NCBI GenBank assembly: GCA_001557505.1
Contig: LSAX01000001.1
Span: 1,302,001 to 1,366,000, forward strand
DNA from: Reticulascus tulasneorum
Lineage: Eukaryota; Ascomycota; Sordariomycetes; Glomerellales; Reticulascaceae
Reading direction: 5' to 3'
DNA length: 64,000 nt
The notes beneath the pieces were generated by a model, which saw nothing but the letters and a program-made list of their open reading frames with translations, searched no databases and was not told where the DNA came from. The translations under genes were made by a program, and so were the position numbers. Shown piece by piece: positions 11,830 through 22,469 of this stretch. The stretch's first letter is position 1, and each line of letters begins with the position of its first letter.

Positions 11830-12990
11830 CTATGCTGCAGTCACACCCGCACCCTTGGATGCCTTCAAGTACTCATCACTAAACGAATAGTCATTATAAC
11901 CAACAACGGGATCATTCGTATAGAACGTCGAGCGGTTGTACTCAGACAGCTTGACACTGTTCTTGATACGATAGACCAAGTCCGGATTCGAAATGAAGTA
12001 ACGCCCGAAAGCAATGGCAACATCCCACTTCTTATAACGCTCATCAACGGCCCTGGCCGCTGTATCGGGCAAATAGCCCCCGGCGATGATGACGGGTGAT
12101 TGGTTATTCCACTCTTCTAGGATGAAATCAAGCGTCTTTGGTGGCCCTTGTCCATCTCGTGCCCTCAAGAGAATGATTAGGTTGGGGTCACCGGCAGCCT
12201 CGACTAGGGAGAGATAGGCGAGTTTGTACTCTGCCTTCTTTAGTTCGTGGACGACGTGTTGTGTTTGCTCGAAAAGATCAGACGATGTGGATTCTTGAAA
12301 TGTTGCGAAGGGACTGAGTCTGAGCGCGACTCGCTCAGCTCCAACTGCTGCAACAACAGCCTTGACAACCTCCAAGAGGAACCTGGATCTGTTCTCGGTG
12401 CTTCCACCCCATTTGTCGGTTCTCTTGTTCACAGAATCTCGGGTGAACTGGTCAATCAAGTAGCCGTGAGCACCGTGGATCTCGACCCCGTCACCCCCAG
12501 CCGCGATGACTCGTTTCGCTGCTTCGGCGAATTCGTTGATCTTCCCCCATATTTCTTCCTCGGTGTAAGCCTCTGGCGGAATGACCTTATCCTCCAACTG
12601 CGTGGCACTGCTTGAACCATACTTATATCCCCGCGAATGCACGTACTCGGGGTCGGCGGCCCGCCCGAGACCCCAAAGCTGCTGGAAGATGTAACTCCCG
12701 TTGGCGTGGACGGCATCGTACACTTTGGACCAGCCCTCAACCTCTTCGGCAGACGAGATGCCGGGTAGGTGGCGAGAGCCTTCCTCGCTGCGTGAAATCG
12801 CAGTCGCTTCGGTGATGACGAGAGTGCCAGGTGTGGAAGCACGGTCTGCGTAGTATTTGGCTACGGCGCTCAGGGGGACATGCTCATCTGTTGTCCGGTA
12901 TCGCGTGAGGGGAGCCAAAACGACTCTGTGGGACAATGTCACATTGCCAACCTTGATGGGCTGGAAGAGTTTGCTACCCGAAGACGTCAT
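11830..12990 (-). CDS. Old Yellow Enzyme family NADH:flavin oxidoreductase
   Basis: FMN-dependent ene-reductase of 386 residues without introns, expected to reduce activated C=C bonds of enones using NAD(P)H. The N-terminus LFQPIKVGNVTLSHRVVLAP and the loop RTDKWGGSTENRSRF are characteristic of the family. The substrate-binding pair is His172 and His175 in HGAHGYL, with Tyr177 behind it; many fungal homologues have Asn in place of the second His, while plant OPRs and some bacterial and yeast OYEs have His-His. The flavin-phosphate region near IAFGRYFISNPDL is intact. It is the upstream member of the minus-strand trio with the Zn2Cys6 regulator and the aldo-keto reductase, and the pair could reduce an enone in two steps. 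The physiological substrate is unknown. Confidence 0.93.
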   Translation of the reverse strand: MTSSGSKLFQPIKVGNVTLSHRVVLAPLTRYRTTDEHVPLSAVAKYYADRASTPGTLVITEATAISRSEEGSRHLPGISSAEEVEGWSKVYDAVHANGSYIFQQLWGLGRAADPEYVHSRGYKYGSSSATQLEDKVIPPEAYTEEEIWGKINEFAEAAKRVIAAGGDGVEIHGAHGYLIDQFTRDSVNKRTDKWGGSTENRSRFLLEVVKAVVAAVGAERVALRLSPFATFQESTSSDLFEQTQHVVHELKKAEYKLAYLSLVEAAGDPNLIILLRARDGQGPPKTLDFILEEWNNQSPVIIAGGYLPDTAARAVDERYKKWDVAIAFGRYFISNPDLVYRIKNSVKLSEYNRSTFYTNDPVVGYNDYSFSDEYLKASKGAGVTAA

Positions 12991-14338
12991 GTTCGCGGGA
13001 TGTGGAGTGTGAGACGAAATTCTTTGATTTCACCAACGTTGGTCTGATGGGATATCGAGAGTGTGGATGTGTGTTCCTTGGGTGATGGCTTGGGGCGCCT
13101 TTCAATAAGTACTCGAAGCTATAAGAGTGTTTAAAGGGACTGGTGTGAAGATAAGAAAACCCACTCGGGAACGTTGAGGAGGAGATTTGAAGACGACTTA
13201 TACTTGTTGAAAGCATTGGCTTTCTTTCATATTAGCCTCTGCTCTTTACTCACTGGAGCAGTCCCAATCCACTTGGATGGAGCTGTGACGTCTTGCATTG
13301 GAAAAAATCTCACGATCCGAGCCAAGTTCGGTTTGAAATCCGTAGGCTTTCAGGGCGAAACCGAAGATTCTGCGAGACCCTGCATTGAACACTCTAGAAA
13401 AACCAGATCGCCCCCACCCTCCGAGCACGTCACGACGCCCACCTCGGCATTGTCTGGCAGCCAGTCAGTTTAGCTAGCGGCCCATTTTTGTGGGAAATCT
13501 GCGGCTCCATCCTTCGCGGGTCCAGCCATCGATAAGGTGGTGCCTTGGGCGAATCTCGGGAGGTTGTATTATAAATGACGAACACCTCCGATGCTTACAT
13601 ATGCGCACCAGCATAGTAACTGTGGCATGGTAGATTCCGCGGGGATTGTCGATCCGGTCCTGGGAGAAGATTGCTCCTCCTGAGATCGATTTTTGACGGC
13701 ACCTGCATGAGCCTGCATGCCGATGCGCGACCGCTCCAATATTCCCAGCACACAGGTCCACTCACGTCCGCCGTGGAAAGACGATTAAGGCTGTTAATTG
13801 GACTGTAATGAATAGCGTCTTCTTGATGACCAATGCCATTTCTCGGGCGATACCGGCCATGTCTCAAATCCTGGCTGAGGGCAAGCGGGTTCCTGAATCG
13901 TGGAGTATCTAGGAACTTGTACCTAGTTGGGCTAGCAAGCCAGAATGGACAATCTTCGTTCTGGCTTGTCGAAGCTCGACATGCACCCAACGCTTAATTT
14001 CATCAGCAGTCGTTGCCTCAATACGGAGTGGCCTCATGCCAAGGTCCAAAGGGGTTGCGAAAGACCCCTGTGATCCTGAATGACGCTAGTTTAGTGCCCT
14101 GACGCAGTCAGCATCTAGAAACTCTAGCGTAGCACTCAACGTACTCAATGGCAACTTCAATGCTTCTGACTACCTCATCCATACGCCTTGATCACGGCTG
14201 TTGCTCTTCAATTCTGGCACGCACACCTGGCTAAGAGAAGGTACCCTTGGTGGATCACAGACTCCTATCTCGCAGCAATGTGGGGAGCTATACCTGGCAC
14301 CAAACTCAACGTCTAGCCTTCCGCAGGCTGTCATCGCC
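12991..14338. other. Intergenic between OYE and GT69 genes
   Basis: This divergent 1.35 kb gap should contain the promoters of the reductase (left) and the glycosyltransferase (right). Frames on the minus strand at 13474-13990 show no recognisable domain and no convincing splice structure. I see no repeat. Confidence 0.5.
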
Positions 14339-15574
14339 ATGGCCCGCCGCCTCCGAAGAGCCTACCTCCGGCCGGTCCTGCTCTTCATCACATTCGTTTT
14401 AATCCTAGATACCTACTATCACTCTGCCCGCCGGCCACACACGACGCTCGCCCCATTGCACCACACCGGCAGCGCGGCCAACGAGACCGTCTTCATCGCC
14501 TCGATCCACCGCAATAGCGGCGGCATTCTCCGGGAAGCATGGAGCGACGCAATGGTAGACTTGGTCTGTTACCTCGGCCTCCAAAATGTCCACTTCTCCG
14601 CTGTGGAGTCCGGCTCGCAGGACAATACGAAAGAGCAGCTGCTAGCGCTAAAGGAGAAGCTCGACGAACTGGGGGTGTCGAACACGTTTTCTCTGGGGAA
14701 GACGGTATGGGAGCAGCTGGATGAGATAAACGGCCGACCAGAGGAGGGGGAGAGCAGAGACGGCTGGGTCTGGAACAGCGGGGAGCGGAGATTGGAGATG
14801 AGGAGGATCTCATATCTCGCAAGGGAGAGGAACCTGGCCATGGCCCCATTGAAGACGTTGGAGACCCAGGGTCGCAAGTTCGACAAGATCCTCTGGTTTA
14901 ACGATGTGGTCTTCGATACCCAGGATATCGTCACCCTTCTCTCCACCCGTGACGGCCAATACGCAGCCGCCTGCGCCATGGACTTCACCCTCTACCCGTA
15001 CTACTACGACACCTTCGCGCTGCGTGACACAGACGGGCGAAAGACAGCCTCCTGGTACTGGCCATGGTTCCACTCCCGCGCCGCCCGCGCATCAGCCCTC
15101 GCCTCCGAGCCCATCCAGGTCCTCTCCTGCTGGAACGGCGTGGTGGCCTTCGACGCAGCGCCTTTCTACGCCGAGCCGATGCTAAAGTTCCGCGGCGTCA
15201 GCGACAGTCTGGCGGACCTGCACATCGAGGGCTCGGAGTGCTGTCTGATCCACGCGGACAACTACCTTAGCCGCGAGAAGGGGGTGTGGCTGAACCCGAA
15301 TGTGAGGGTCGGTTACAATGTCCCGGTGTACAAGCAGGTCAAGGGCGATCGGTTCCCGACGGCGTGGGCGGCTGTCGTTGGGGCCTGGGCGAACCGCTGG
15401 TTGCGATGGCGCAATGGTATTCAGCTTGCGCTTGAGCGGTGGACGGTGGAGAAGAGGTTGGCGCAGTGGATCGCTGAGACGCCAGATGGAGAACCATCAA
15501 GGCATGAGCCCGGGGATGTGTGTCTCATCAATGAGATGCAGATCATGTGGCAAAATGGTTGGAAGCACATATAG
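14339..15574 (+). CDS. GT69-family (CAP59/CMT1-like) alpha-mannosyltransferase
   Basis: Type II Golgi-type glycosyltransferase of 411 residues, intronless. A short basic cytoplasmic tail (MARRLRRAYLRP) precedes one membrane segment (~12-27). The lumenal domain has the family core KILWFNDVVF with Phe187-Asn188-Asp189, the block SGGILREAWSDAMVDLV and a C-terminal WLNPNVRVGYN. Relatives in Cryptococcus (Cap59, Cmt1) act in capsule and alpha-1,3-mannose transfer; in filamentous fungi the role is probably cell-surface or secreted glycan synthesis. The frame stays open to an earlier ATG at 14201, but the start at 14339 places the signal anchor at the N-terminus and is preferred. It is convergent with the PXMP4-like gene, with 178 bases between stops. 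Confidence 0.88.
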   Translation: MARRLRRAYLRPVLLFITFVLILDTYYHSARRPHTTLAPLHHTGSAANETVFIASIHRNSGGILREAWSDAMVDLVCYLGLQNVHFSAVESGSQDNTKEQLLALKEKLDELGVSNTFSLGKTVWEQLDEINGRPEEGESRDGWVWNSGERRLEMRRISYLARERNLAMAPLKTLETQGRKFDKILWFNDVVFDTQDIVTLLSTRDGQYAAACAMDFTLYPYYYDTFALRDTDGRKTASWYWPWFHSRAARASALASEPIQVLSCWNGVVAFDAAPFYAEPMLKFRGVSDSLADLHIEGSECCLIHADNYLSREKGVWLNPNVRVGYNVPVYKQVKGDRFPTAWAAVVGAWANRWLRWRNGIQLALERWTVEKRLAQWIAETPDGEPSRHEPGDVCLINEMQIMWQNGWKHI

Positions 15575-15752
15575 TAGATGGAGGAGCTTGTTACAATAAT
15601 CAAATATTGATACCCGCCCAAACGTCTCATGATAGCCTGGTCTATCGATGCTAGTGCAATGTACACGGAACTGCCGCCCCATAATAACCATCGAGCAAGA
15701 CCAACCCGGAACTCCATCCATGATATAATATATGCTGACAAAACAACCTCCC

Positions 15753-16604
15753 CTACTTATTATGCCAGATGAAATTCCGCAGCGAGTCCCACTCGCTGCT
15801 CTGCTCATATATATAGCTCATGCTACTCTTCAAGCTCGGCTGCAAGTCCTCGGGATACCACCTGAACAGGTACATGACGCTCGCCCAGCTCACACTCGCA
15901 AACACTGGCCACGCATAGTAGCTGATGCGCCCCGACAACGGCTCGCTACTGACGCGCGACAGGCCGACGCCGGGCTTCACGGCCAGGTGGGCGAGAGCCA
16001 ACGCCACGCGCGCGAAGACATAGATGACAATCTGCTGGTTCACGCTCGAGATCTTGCCGCTGGTGGGGGAGCGGCCGCCGAAAACGAGGTAACCACCGAG
16101 CAGGCCAGCGACGAATGTATCGTATGGGCCCTCTTTGCCGGTAGGGCCGAGGCGCTTGAGTAGGAGGAGGGTGAGCTTGTAGATCGTGGCAAACTTGGCC
16201 AGGTTGCGGGCATGAGTTCTTGTTGCGCGCAGGACGAGGGCAAGCTTTTGGCGGAAGCTGTGGAGGGGTATGGGTTAGTTTGATCGGCTGGGTGGTAGGA
16301 ATGAGGAGGGACGTACGATCCTGATCGGAAGAGAAAGATCATGCTGTTTCGAATTATGTTAGCAATTGAATGAGTCCAGACAGGTTGTGGTAATGCTTCT
16401 TACACAAGCGCATGAGGGAAGCGCACTTTCGTCCCGTAGACGGCGCCATTGCGCGCGCCTTTGACGACGGCGAGGATATCATGGTACCGCGGGTCGAGAA
16501 TAATGCGCTCAAGCGCAGCCTGACGCCAATTAGTCGCCGGATACCTCATAAGATACATCGTTGCCCATCTTGCACCGTACCTTGAGACCTTCCAGCGCAG
16601 ACAT
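15753..16604 (-). CDS. Peroxisomal membrane protein PXMP4/PMP24 family
   Basis: Small polytopic membrane protein of the Tim17/Tim22/Tim23/PMP24 superfamily, expected in the peroxisomal membrane. Four exons (16604-16581, 16519-16404, 16343-16317, 16257-15753) give 223 residues, close to the roughly 212 of PXMP4. The first exon encodes only eight residues and the third only nine. Family signs are the N-terminal ILDPRYHDILAVVKGARNG, the following G-rich segment KVRFPHALVMIFLFRSG and a conserved KEGPYDTFVAGLLGGY segment. The C-terminus has the pattern ALAHLAVKPGVGL followed by a segment ending in FRWYPEDLQPSL. The transport substrate is unknown for the family. Confidence 0.88.
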
Positions 16605-19021
16605 TGTGCCTCGGCAATTGAGGGAGAGTATGAGGAGGACGAGGAACGGGACGGTGCAGCAAGCACTCAATCGAATCTCTAGAACGAGTACCGCATTGAT
16701 GTTGAGGCTTGGGAAGGGAGCAAATACAACCGCGACACGATGAAGAGGCGAGGTAGGAGTGCGTTGGTTGTACTTGTTGACGGACAAAGATCCGGGGAAA
16801 GATGGTTGTGCAATCGGCGTCAAGCCTCGGATGTAGTTTGGATGTGGTTCGGCTTTGTTCAAGCTGGTGGCTTGCATTTCTCCCGCGGTCCCCCGCAGGT
16901 GGCCTATGACGCATGGGGTACTAAATGCGCTAAGCCCGCTAAGGTCTGACCTGGGGAAGTGCTAAATTTGCATGTGATGGTGGGTACCTAAGATGTGCTG
17001 GACAATTCGAAGGAGGCCTTCATCAACTTTCACATGGGGATCTCAATAGGGATAATCTAGAACACGGTGACTATGAGATCTGGTACTTCACTGTTAAGTT
17101 AAGCTCCATGGAAGCTTTCGGAAATGCCTTGCACGGCGCTACATCATTCCCACTATTGTCCCAGGACCTCACGACATGGCTATGATCTAGCCAAAGCAAC
17201 AAGGCGGACTGGCACCCAAGACAACTAGCTTATTAGGTCTGGCATGGAATAACATGTATTTTAGTAACTGCTATCAAGCCACAGGAAACATAGAGTTCTA
17301 CAAAAACCCAAAGAGCCGCAACACATCATATCCAACTGCAGGGAGCTCGGTATCCATCAACATTCTAAACCACACAGTAGCATCTGACTGAAAGCCCCCT
17401 GATTGCCTAAAGTTATTCTTACAAATTCTTCAATTCGATTTCCCTGTCTCTATGATGCGAGAAAGAGGATGTTTCCATCCACTCGTGGTTCTGTCGATGC
17501 CGATACTCACTACAAACACCTTGGCTGATCTAGCTGTCACCCTACTTCTCAAGGGCAAATCGGAAACGGGCAGTTAGTCATTTGACTTCTCATTTTGCGG
17601 CATTTCGTGCTGTGTGTGTCTGGATTGGCTTGCAAGCTGAATTTGCGACCTTTCCGCAGCGAGGGACCGCAGGCGTCACCCACAAATTGAAGATATTCGC
17701 ATGTATCTAGCTACTTCAAAACGACTTCCTGCAGTCCCTGCCCTCCGATTATGACAGGATTTTGCTTCGATTGAAGAGGTCTATTACTCATTTGCCTGTC
17801 ACACTGTCTTGTCTGGTTATTCTATTGTTATCCAGGCATACCAACCTAACAAGGTGGGTTGCATGTGTCGGTGTCTCGCTTCCACATGTCCCGATGCGAG
17901 TATTATAATCGAGGATATTGAACTCCAAGTTACTGTTTTGCCAAGTAGATGGCAGGCGCCGCCGTTCTTGTGGAATGACAGCCACGCCGGGGTGCTTGAT
18001 ACACAAGTTGAAGCACGTTACTACGGTTAGAGATCATGATTTGAAAAGCGAACGTCCGCAAGGCACGCTGTTATGAGTCGAATAACCAACCACATTTGCC
18101 TGATGGGAAAGCAGGGCTGGTTTAACCACTGAAATGTGTAGTGTCAGGCGATCTTCAATGGAGTACAATGTCTCCAAAGCTTCATCCAGCGCTGCTACGT
18201 ACCTTAGGCAGGGCATAAAAGACAGGTTGAGGCGACCTCTTTCAACCGTCGCGCGCCTTATTCGTAGAACGGTTAGATTGCACCTGTCAGTAATGGCTAG
18301 CGTAATGAGTAGTCTATACCCTACCTACCTTAGGGACTGTGCCTCTTCCGCTTCGGGGCGCTTCGGGGCGCTTCGGGAGCAGGTCTAAACCCCTGCAAGC
18401 GCCACAGCACTAGCTAAAATAACTTCACCAAAATCCAGGGCTTTCACTTCGCGAGAACCTCGAACCGTCAACCTCTTCTTCACCGAACTGGATCAGGAGA
18501 CTGAGACCTCGCCATCAACCTTAGTCAAAAACATACGTAAAAACAACAACTCGCTGAGACATCAAAAACTCAACTACGAGCGACAGGGCTGACTTTGTGT
18601 GTCCAACTTCGCCTTACCTATGTAGGACCTGGCGGTAAGCCATGTTTCGTGCTACTGTGCTCTCTTTGATTCCTCCATCTCGTTTCTCAACCCCACACCT
18701 GCTGCAGCATACCATATTGCCTCCTGGGTGGTGGTCAGCAGGGCAATCACACGACCCGATCCTAGGACTGCGAGTCACCAGTCGCGTAGTACCCAAGGTG
18801 GCAGTGAGGCTGAAGTGTTTGCCTCCCAACGATCTCCTCTCGCTTCGCCCTCCCCTGTCCCGTGCCTGCAGCCTGCTGTGCAGCTATTTATTGGCCAAAG
18901 TTGGTCGCGTCACCCGTGGTTCCCAGGTCATCCCAGACCTGCCTTCGACGATCCATCTTTAACCTCGAGTTCACCCCTTCACCAAGATGCCGGTACGAGT
19001 TGTACCAGAGTCTCCGTCGCC
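16605..19021. other. Intergenic 2.4 kb
   Basis: No coding frame is supported. The right part must carry the promoter and 5' UTR of the membrane-protein gene at 19022. A 10-bp tandem repeat lies at 18351-18378. A small minus-strand frame at 18034-18216 has a protein-like helical composition but no identifiable homology or splice partners. Confidence 0.45.
18351..18378. repeat. 10-bp tandem repeat, about 2.8 copies
   Basis: The unit cttcggggcg is repeated head to tail, with the last copy incomplete. It lies in non-coding sequence about 650 bases upstream of the next gene. Confidence 0.9.
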
Positions 19022-21845
19022 ATGAAGTTGCACCTGTTATTTCCCTTGCTGTTGAACACTGCGGCCATCGTTCTCTCTCAAACCGGGTTCGACAATGTCA
19101 CCCAAAAGTCCGACGTCTTCTGGCAGCTTGCCGATCTGGACGCACGCCGGCCCAAGGGCAACTTGTTCCTCGGCGGCCAGAACTTCACCTGGTGCTGTCT
19201 CAATGCAGTCGCCAACGCGCTTGTGATCCTCGATAATGGGACTTTGATAATCCAAAACAATACCCGCAGTGAGATCGGCACCCAATCGGTGGCCGAGTTG
19301 AGAGCTGCCGCCGATCGGAACCAATTCCCTTGTACCGCCAAGTACAACGCGGACCCGAGGGGCGCACCAGAGGTCGGTATCGAGTACGCGTGGTTCGTTG
19401 AGACCTGCCCAGGCTGGTCTATCAGTGACAAGTCCAACTTGAACGCCTGGCTTCATTCGCTCTCCGGTTTCTTGCTTCCTGCTGTCATCTTCTGTCTTTC
19501 TGTTCCCAGACGGAGGAAGCTCTATATTTTCCGGTAAGTATCCTGGCATCTCTGACAAAACGCTCCCAGTGTGATTGATTTCTGCGTTAGATCTTTCTTC
19601 GTTGCGGACCTGGCTGGTATCAAGAGTTATGTGCCTGCCGTGCTCGGTGCGCTTGGTGCTGGCGTTATTGTCCTGTTCGACACCATCATCTGGCTCTCCA
19701 TTTGTTTCGCATTTGCCGGCCCTATGATCTTGAGCGGGCTGTACGAGGCGCTGCTCGACAATCGTATTCTGGACTTCCTGAGAGAGAAGATCCAGAATGA
19801 GAGACTGACACTCGACATGAGATGTAGATGTCTCATGATGATCCTGATTGGAAACCTAGATCTGGCACTAGAACCAGAGTTCCGAACTAAACGAAAGAGC
19901 CTGGCCCAGGGGATTCCGCTGCCCACCACCCCTAAGGGTGAAATAAGTCCGGGACTGACTGGCCAGGCCGTTCATCTCAGCCCGCAACCAACTCCTCAAT
20001 TCATGGTTGATGACCTGCATGACCAATACACTCTCCAGGACTATCCTCCAAACCCGCTCAACATCTCCTTCGACAATAACCCTCATCTGACCAACAGCAT
20101 AAATCGCACACCAACCCCTGGAGGTGCAACTACCTCGTCCATTGATCATGACCTGCTCAACCCATCTTCCCCACCGGTGCGACATCTCCCACCTATGTAT
20201 CGTCCAGAGTCCAACAGTCAGTATTCAGGCGCATCCATCAACCGGCGCCCCACCGCCCAGCTGGCTGCCTCGCCATGGCGCCACATGGAGGTCCTGCTGT
20301 ATGATATCCGTCTATACGACGACGACGATATCTCGCGCAGCGAATCTCCTCGTCAGTGGCCCAGACATCGATGCGCTCGCGGTATTCTTTGCGACGATCG
20401 TGATCACATCGACCAGCCTCGACCCAGAACACGGGAGATGGAAAGTGATATCGCCAAAACAAAGACCCGGCTCCGAACGATGCTCCATTGCCAATACTCA
20501 TTCGGCTCCATAGTCGGCGCCCCTGTTATATTCTTTCTCGGCGGTTTCATCTTTGCCTTCCTCACCAGTCTGGACGACCTGGGCGACGAGGATATCGCCG
20601 AGTCGATCGCCTTTGGTTCCTGGTATATGATCATCCCTCATATTGCCATCATCTCCGGCCTCCTCCTCGCCGGTAATAACCCGAACATTCTTGAAGGCGT
20701 ATTCGCGACCGAGCGCGCCGCGACGCCCGACACCTATACCCTCTTCGGGCTGCTGCGTTTCGAACTCGTCTACCCCAGCATTTACAAAGTTGCATGGCAA
20801 TGGCTGCGCGGCCATACCAAGAAGCAGTGGATCAACCAGCTGCTCACGACTTACGGCACCCGGACGGATGATGAGTCCACGGGCAGCATTGAAGATCACG
20901 ACATGGAAGACCTTCGTGCCAAAACGACTCTCTCGCCCCTGGATTGGTTCCACATTTTATCCCTCACCCTTCTTCTTATAGGCCTGCCCTTCGTCCTCGC
21001 CTTCATGACCGCCTTCTTCACTCCCCAAGTCGGCCTCTCCTGCCGCTCCACCACCTTTCTAGTCTACTTCTGCCTCGAGCTTGCCCAAATCGCCCTCTGG
21101 CTCTGGGCCTACGCCGGCCCGCCCGCCATACTCTTCTCGCCAGGCTTCCACCCGCTTAACTTCTTCCGCAAGGACGGTTGGCTCGACCGCACCGGCTTCT
21201 ACACCCCGGCCTCGACCCGGTGGCTCTTCAAGTCGGACGACACGTCTTGGCATGCATTCATGGCGGTGTTCAAACCCGAGAACTTCTGGACCCTCCGCAT
21301 GTTCTGGTGCGCGCTGTATTACTTTCTTCAAGCCGTGTTCGGTGCTGGCGCGGTGTTTGCCAGCTTGGGCGGCACACTTATGCAGATCATGGGCGTGTAC
21401 CGCACCAATATGTGCTATGTCAATGCGCAGTATTGGAGGAAGCCGTTTGATGAGCGACCGATGGTGATTCTCTCAGTTAACAGCCAGGAGATGATCCAAT
21501 CTGCTATTAGTGAGTCTCAATCTCCGCCTATCACACCAGTCCATGTTATAGCCACCTACTAACGACGCATCTAGATTACTGGGAGCCTGCTGCCATCACG
21601 GCGATTGTCTTCATGGCAGTTGTGAGTTTCGTGGGATGGTGGTACCAGCGGCGGATGCGAGACATGTTTGGCGAATGTGAGTGGGGCTGTCGACTTAATT
21701 GGGATGCTTGCTAACCGTGCGCGCAGTGGTTAAGAAGATAGGTGACCCGAAGTATGATCGTGATGATGCCAAGGCAATGAGGCCGCTGGCGGGTAGGACC
21801 TTGCCGGGGGGAGGCACGCCGTTGACGTATAGGGGCCAGGTCTGA
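19022..21845 (+). CDS. Large polytopic membrane protein of unknown function
   Basis: Four exons (19022-19533, 19591-21509, 21575-21676, 21727-21845) encode 883 residues. A signal peptide or anchor (about residues 1-19) precedes a domain probably exposed outside the cytosol, with N-glycosylation sequons (first at Asn25) and four Cys (WCC, PCT, TCPG). Membrane segments follow near residues 148-165, 180-225, 480-510 and 520-545, with more towards the C-terminus. A long Pro/Ser/Asn-rich loop (~residues 270-430) lies between. The last exons encode one further hydrophobic segment (AIVFMAVVSFVGWWY) and a basic tail. I recognise no enzyme or transporter motif. The architecture suggests a surface or endomembrane protein, perhaps a sensor or scaffold; that is speculation. 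The longer frame from 18728 has an unlikely N-terminus, so the ATG at 19022 was chosen. Confidence 0.75.
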
Positions 21846-22469
21846 TCGTATAACTTTCAGATATCCCAAAATGAAACCTTGTTAAAATTCTTCCGGGTCC
21901 TTGCCTTTGCCCAAGATCAAATACTACATGCTTAGATTGAAGTGACCATCCATCGTTTCCTGCACACTAATCACTATTCGGGTAATATCAATTGGCTACT
22001 CCGGTAGCAAGGATGGTGGGTTATCCTACACTACATAGTAGGCATATCCTATTGTCAAGGCCGCCAGTAGAGCTCCAGATCTTCACACGACCGATTTGGT
22101 GAATGTATAAGCGTTGTGCCCGCTATCTAGGCCCGAGTTTCGCCGGGATCCCTGATCAACGATGCTGGTCTAGTCACTATGTATACGTGCCGAAATGCTA
22201 TAGCCGTTCTCAAAGTCAGCCCAATGGGTTCTTGCCGGTCAACCCTCGTAAATAACAAGGGAAACGTTCAAAATAAGAATGTCGCAGGCAGTCAATTTTA
22301 GGGGCAGCGTGGAAGCATACAGCAAGTCAAACTGTCAAGCAGGCCAGGAATCACATTGTATTGTAAAGACCCGTCAAGTTACATCTAGCCTATCTTTTGA
22401 TTGCCACGACTCCGAACGCCTGAAATGCTCTTCTAGCTTCTATCTGCTAGATCCACCCGATACGGGGTA
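21846..22469. other. Intergenic, convergent 3' ends
   Basis: This 624-base gap lies between the stop of the membrane-protein gene and the stop of NSA2. It is A+T-rich and presumably holds both 3' UTRs. No gene is supported. Confidence 0.55.

Noticed and set aside
8208..12990. Reading the reductase trio as a full secondary-metabolite cluster
   Set aside because: No polyketide synthase, peptide synthetase, terpene synthase, P450 or transporter gene is visible in the window, so only a small reductase/regulator module is claimed.
13474..13990. Overlapping minus-strand frames of 95 and 131 codons
   Set aside because: I tried to join them as exons of a small gene; no splice pair gave a recognisable protein.
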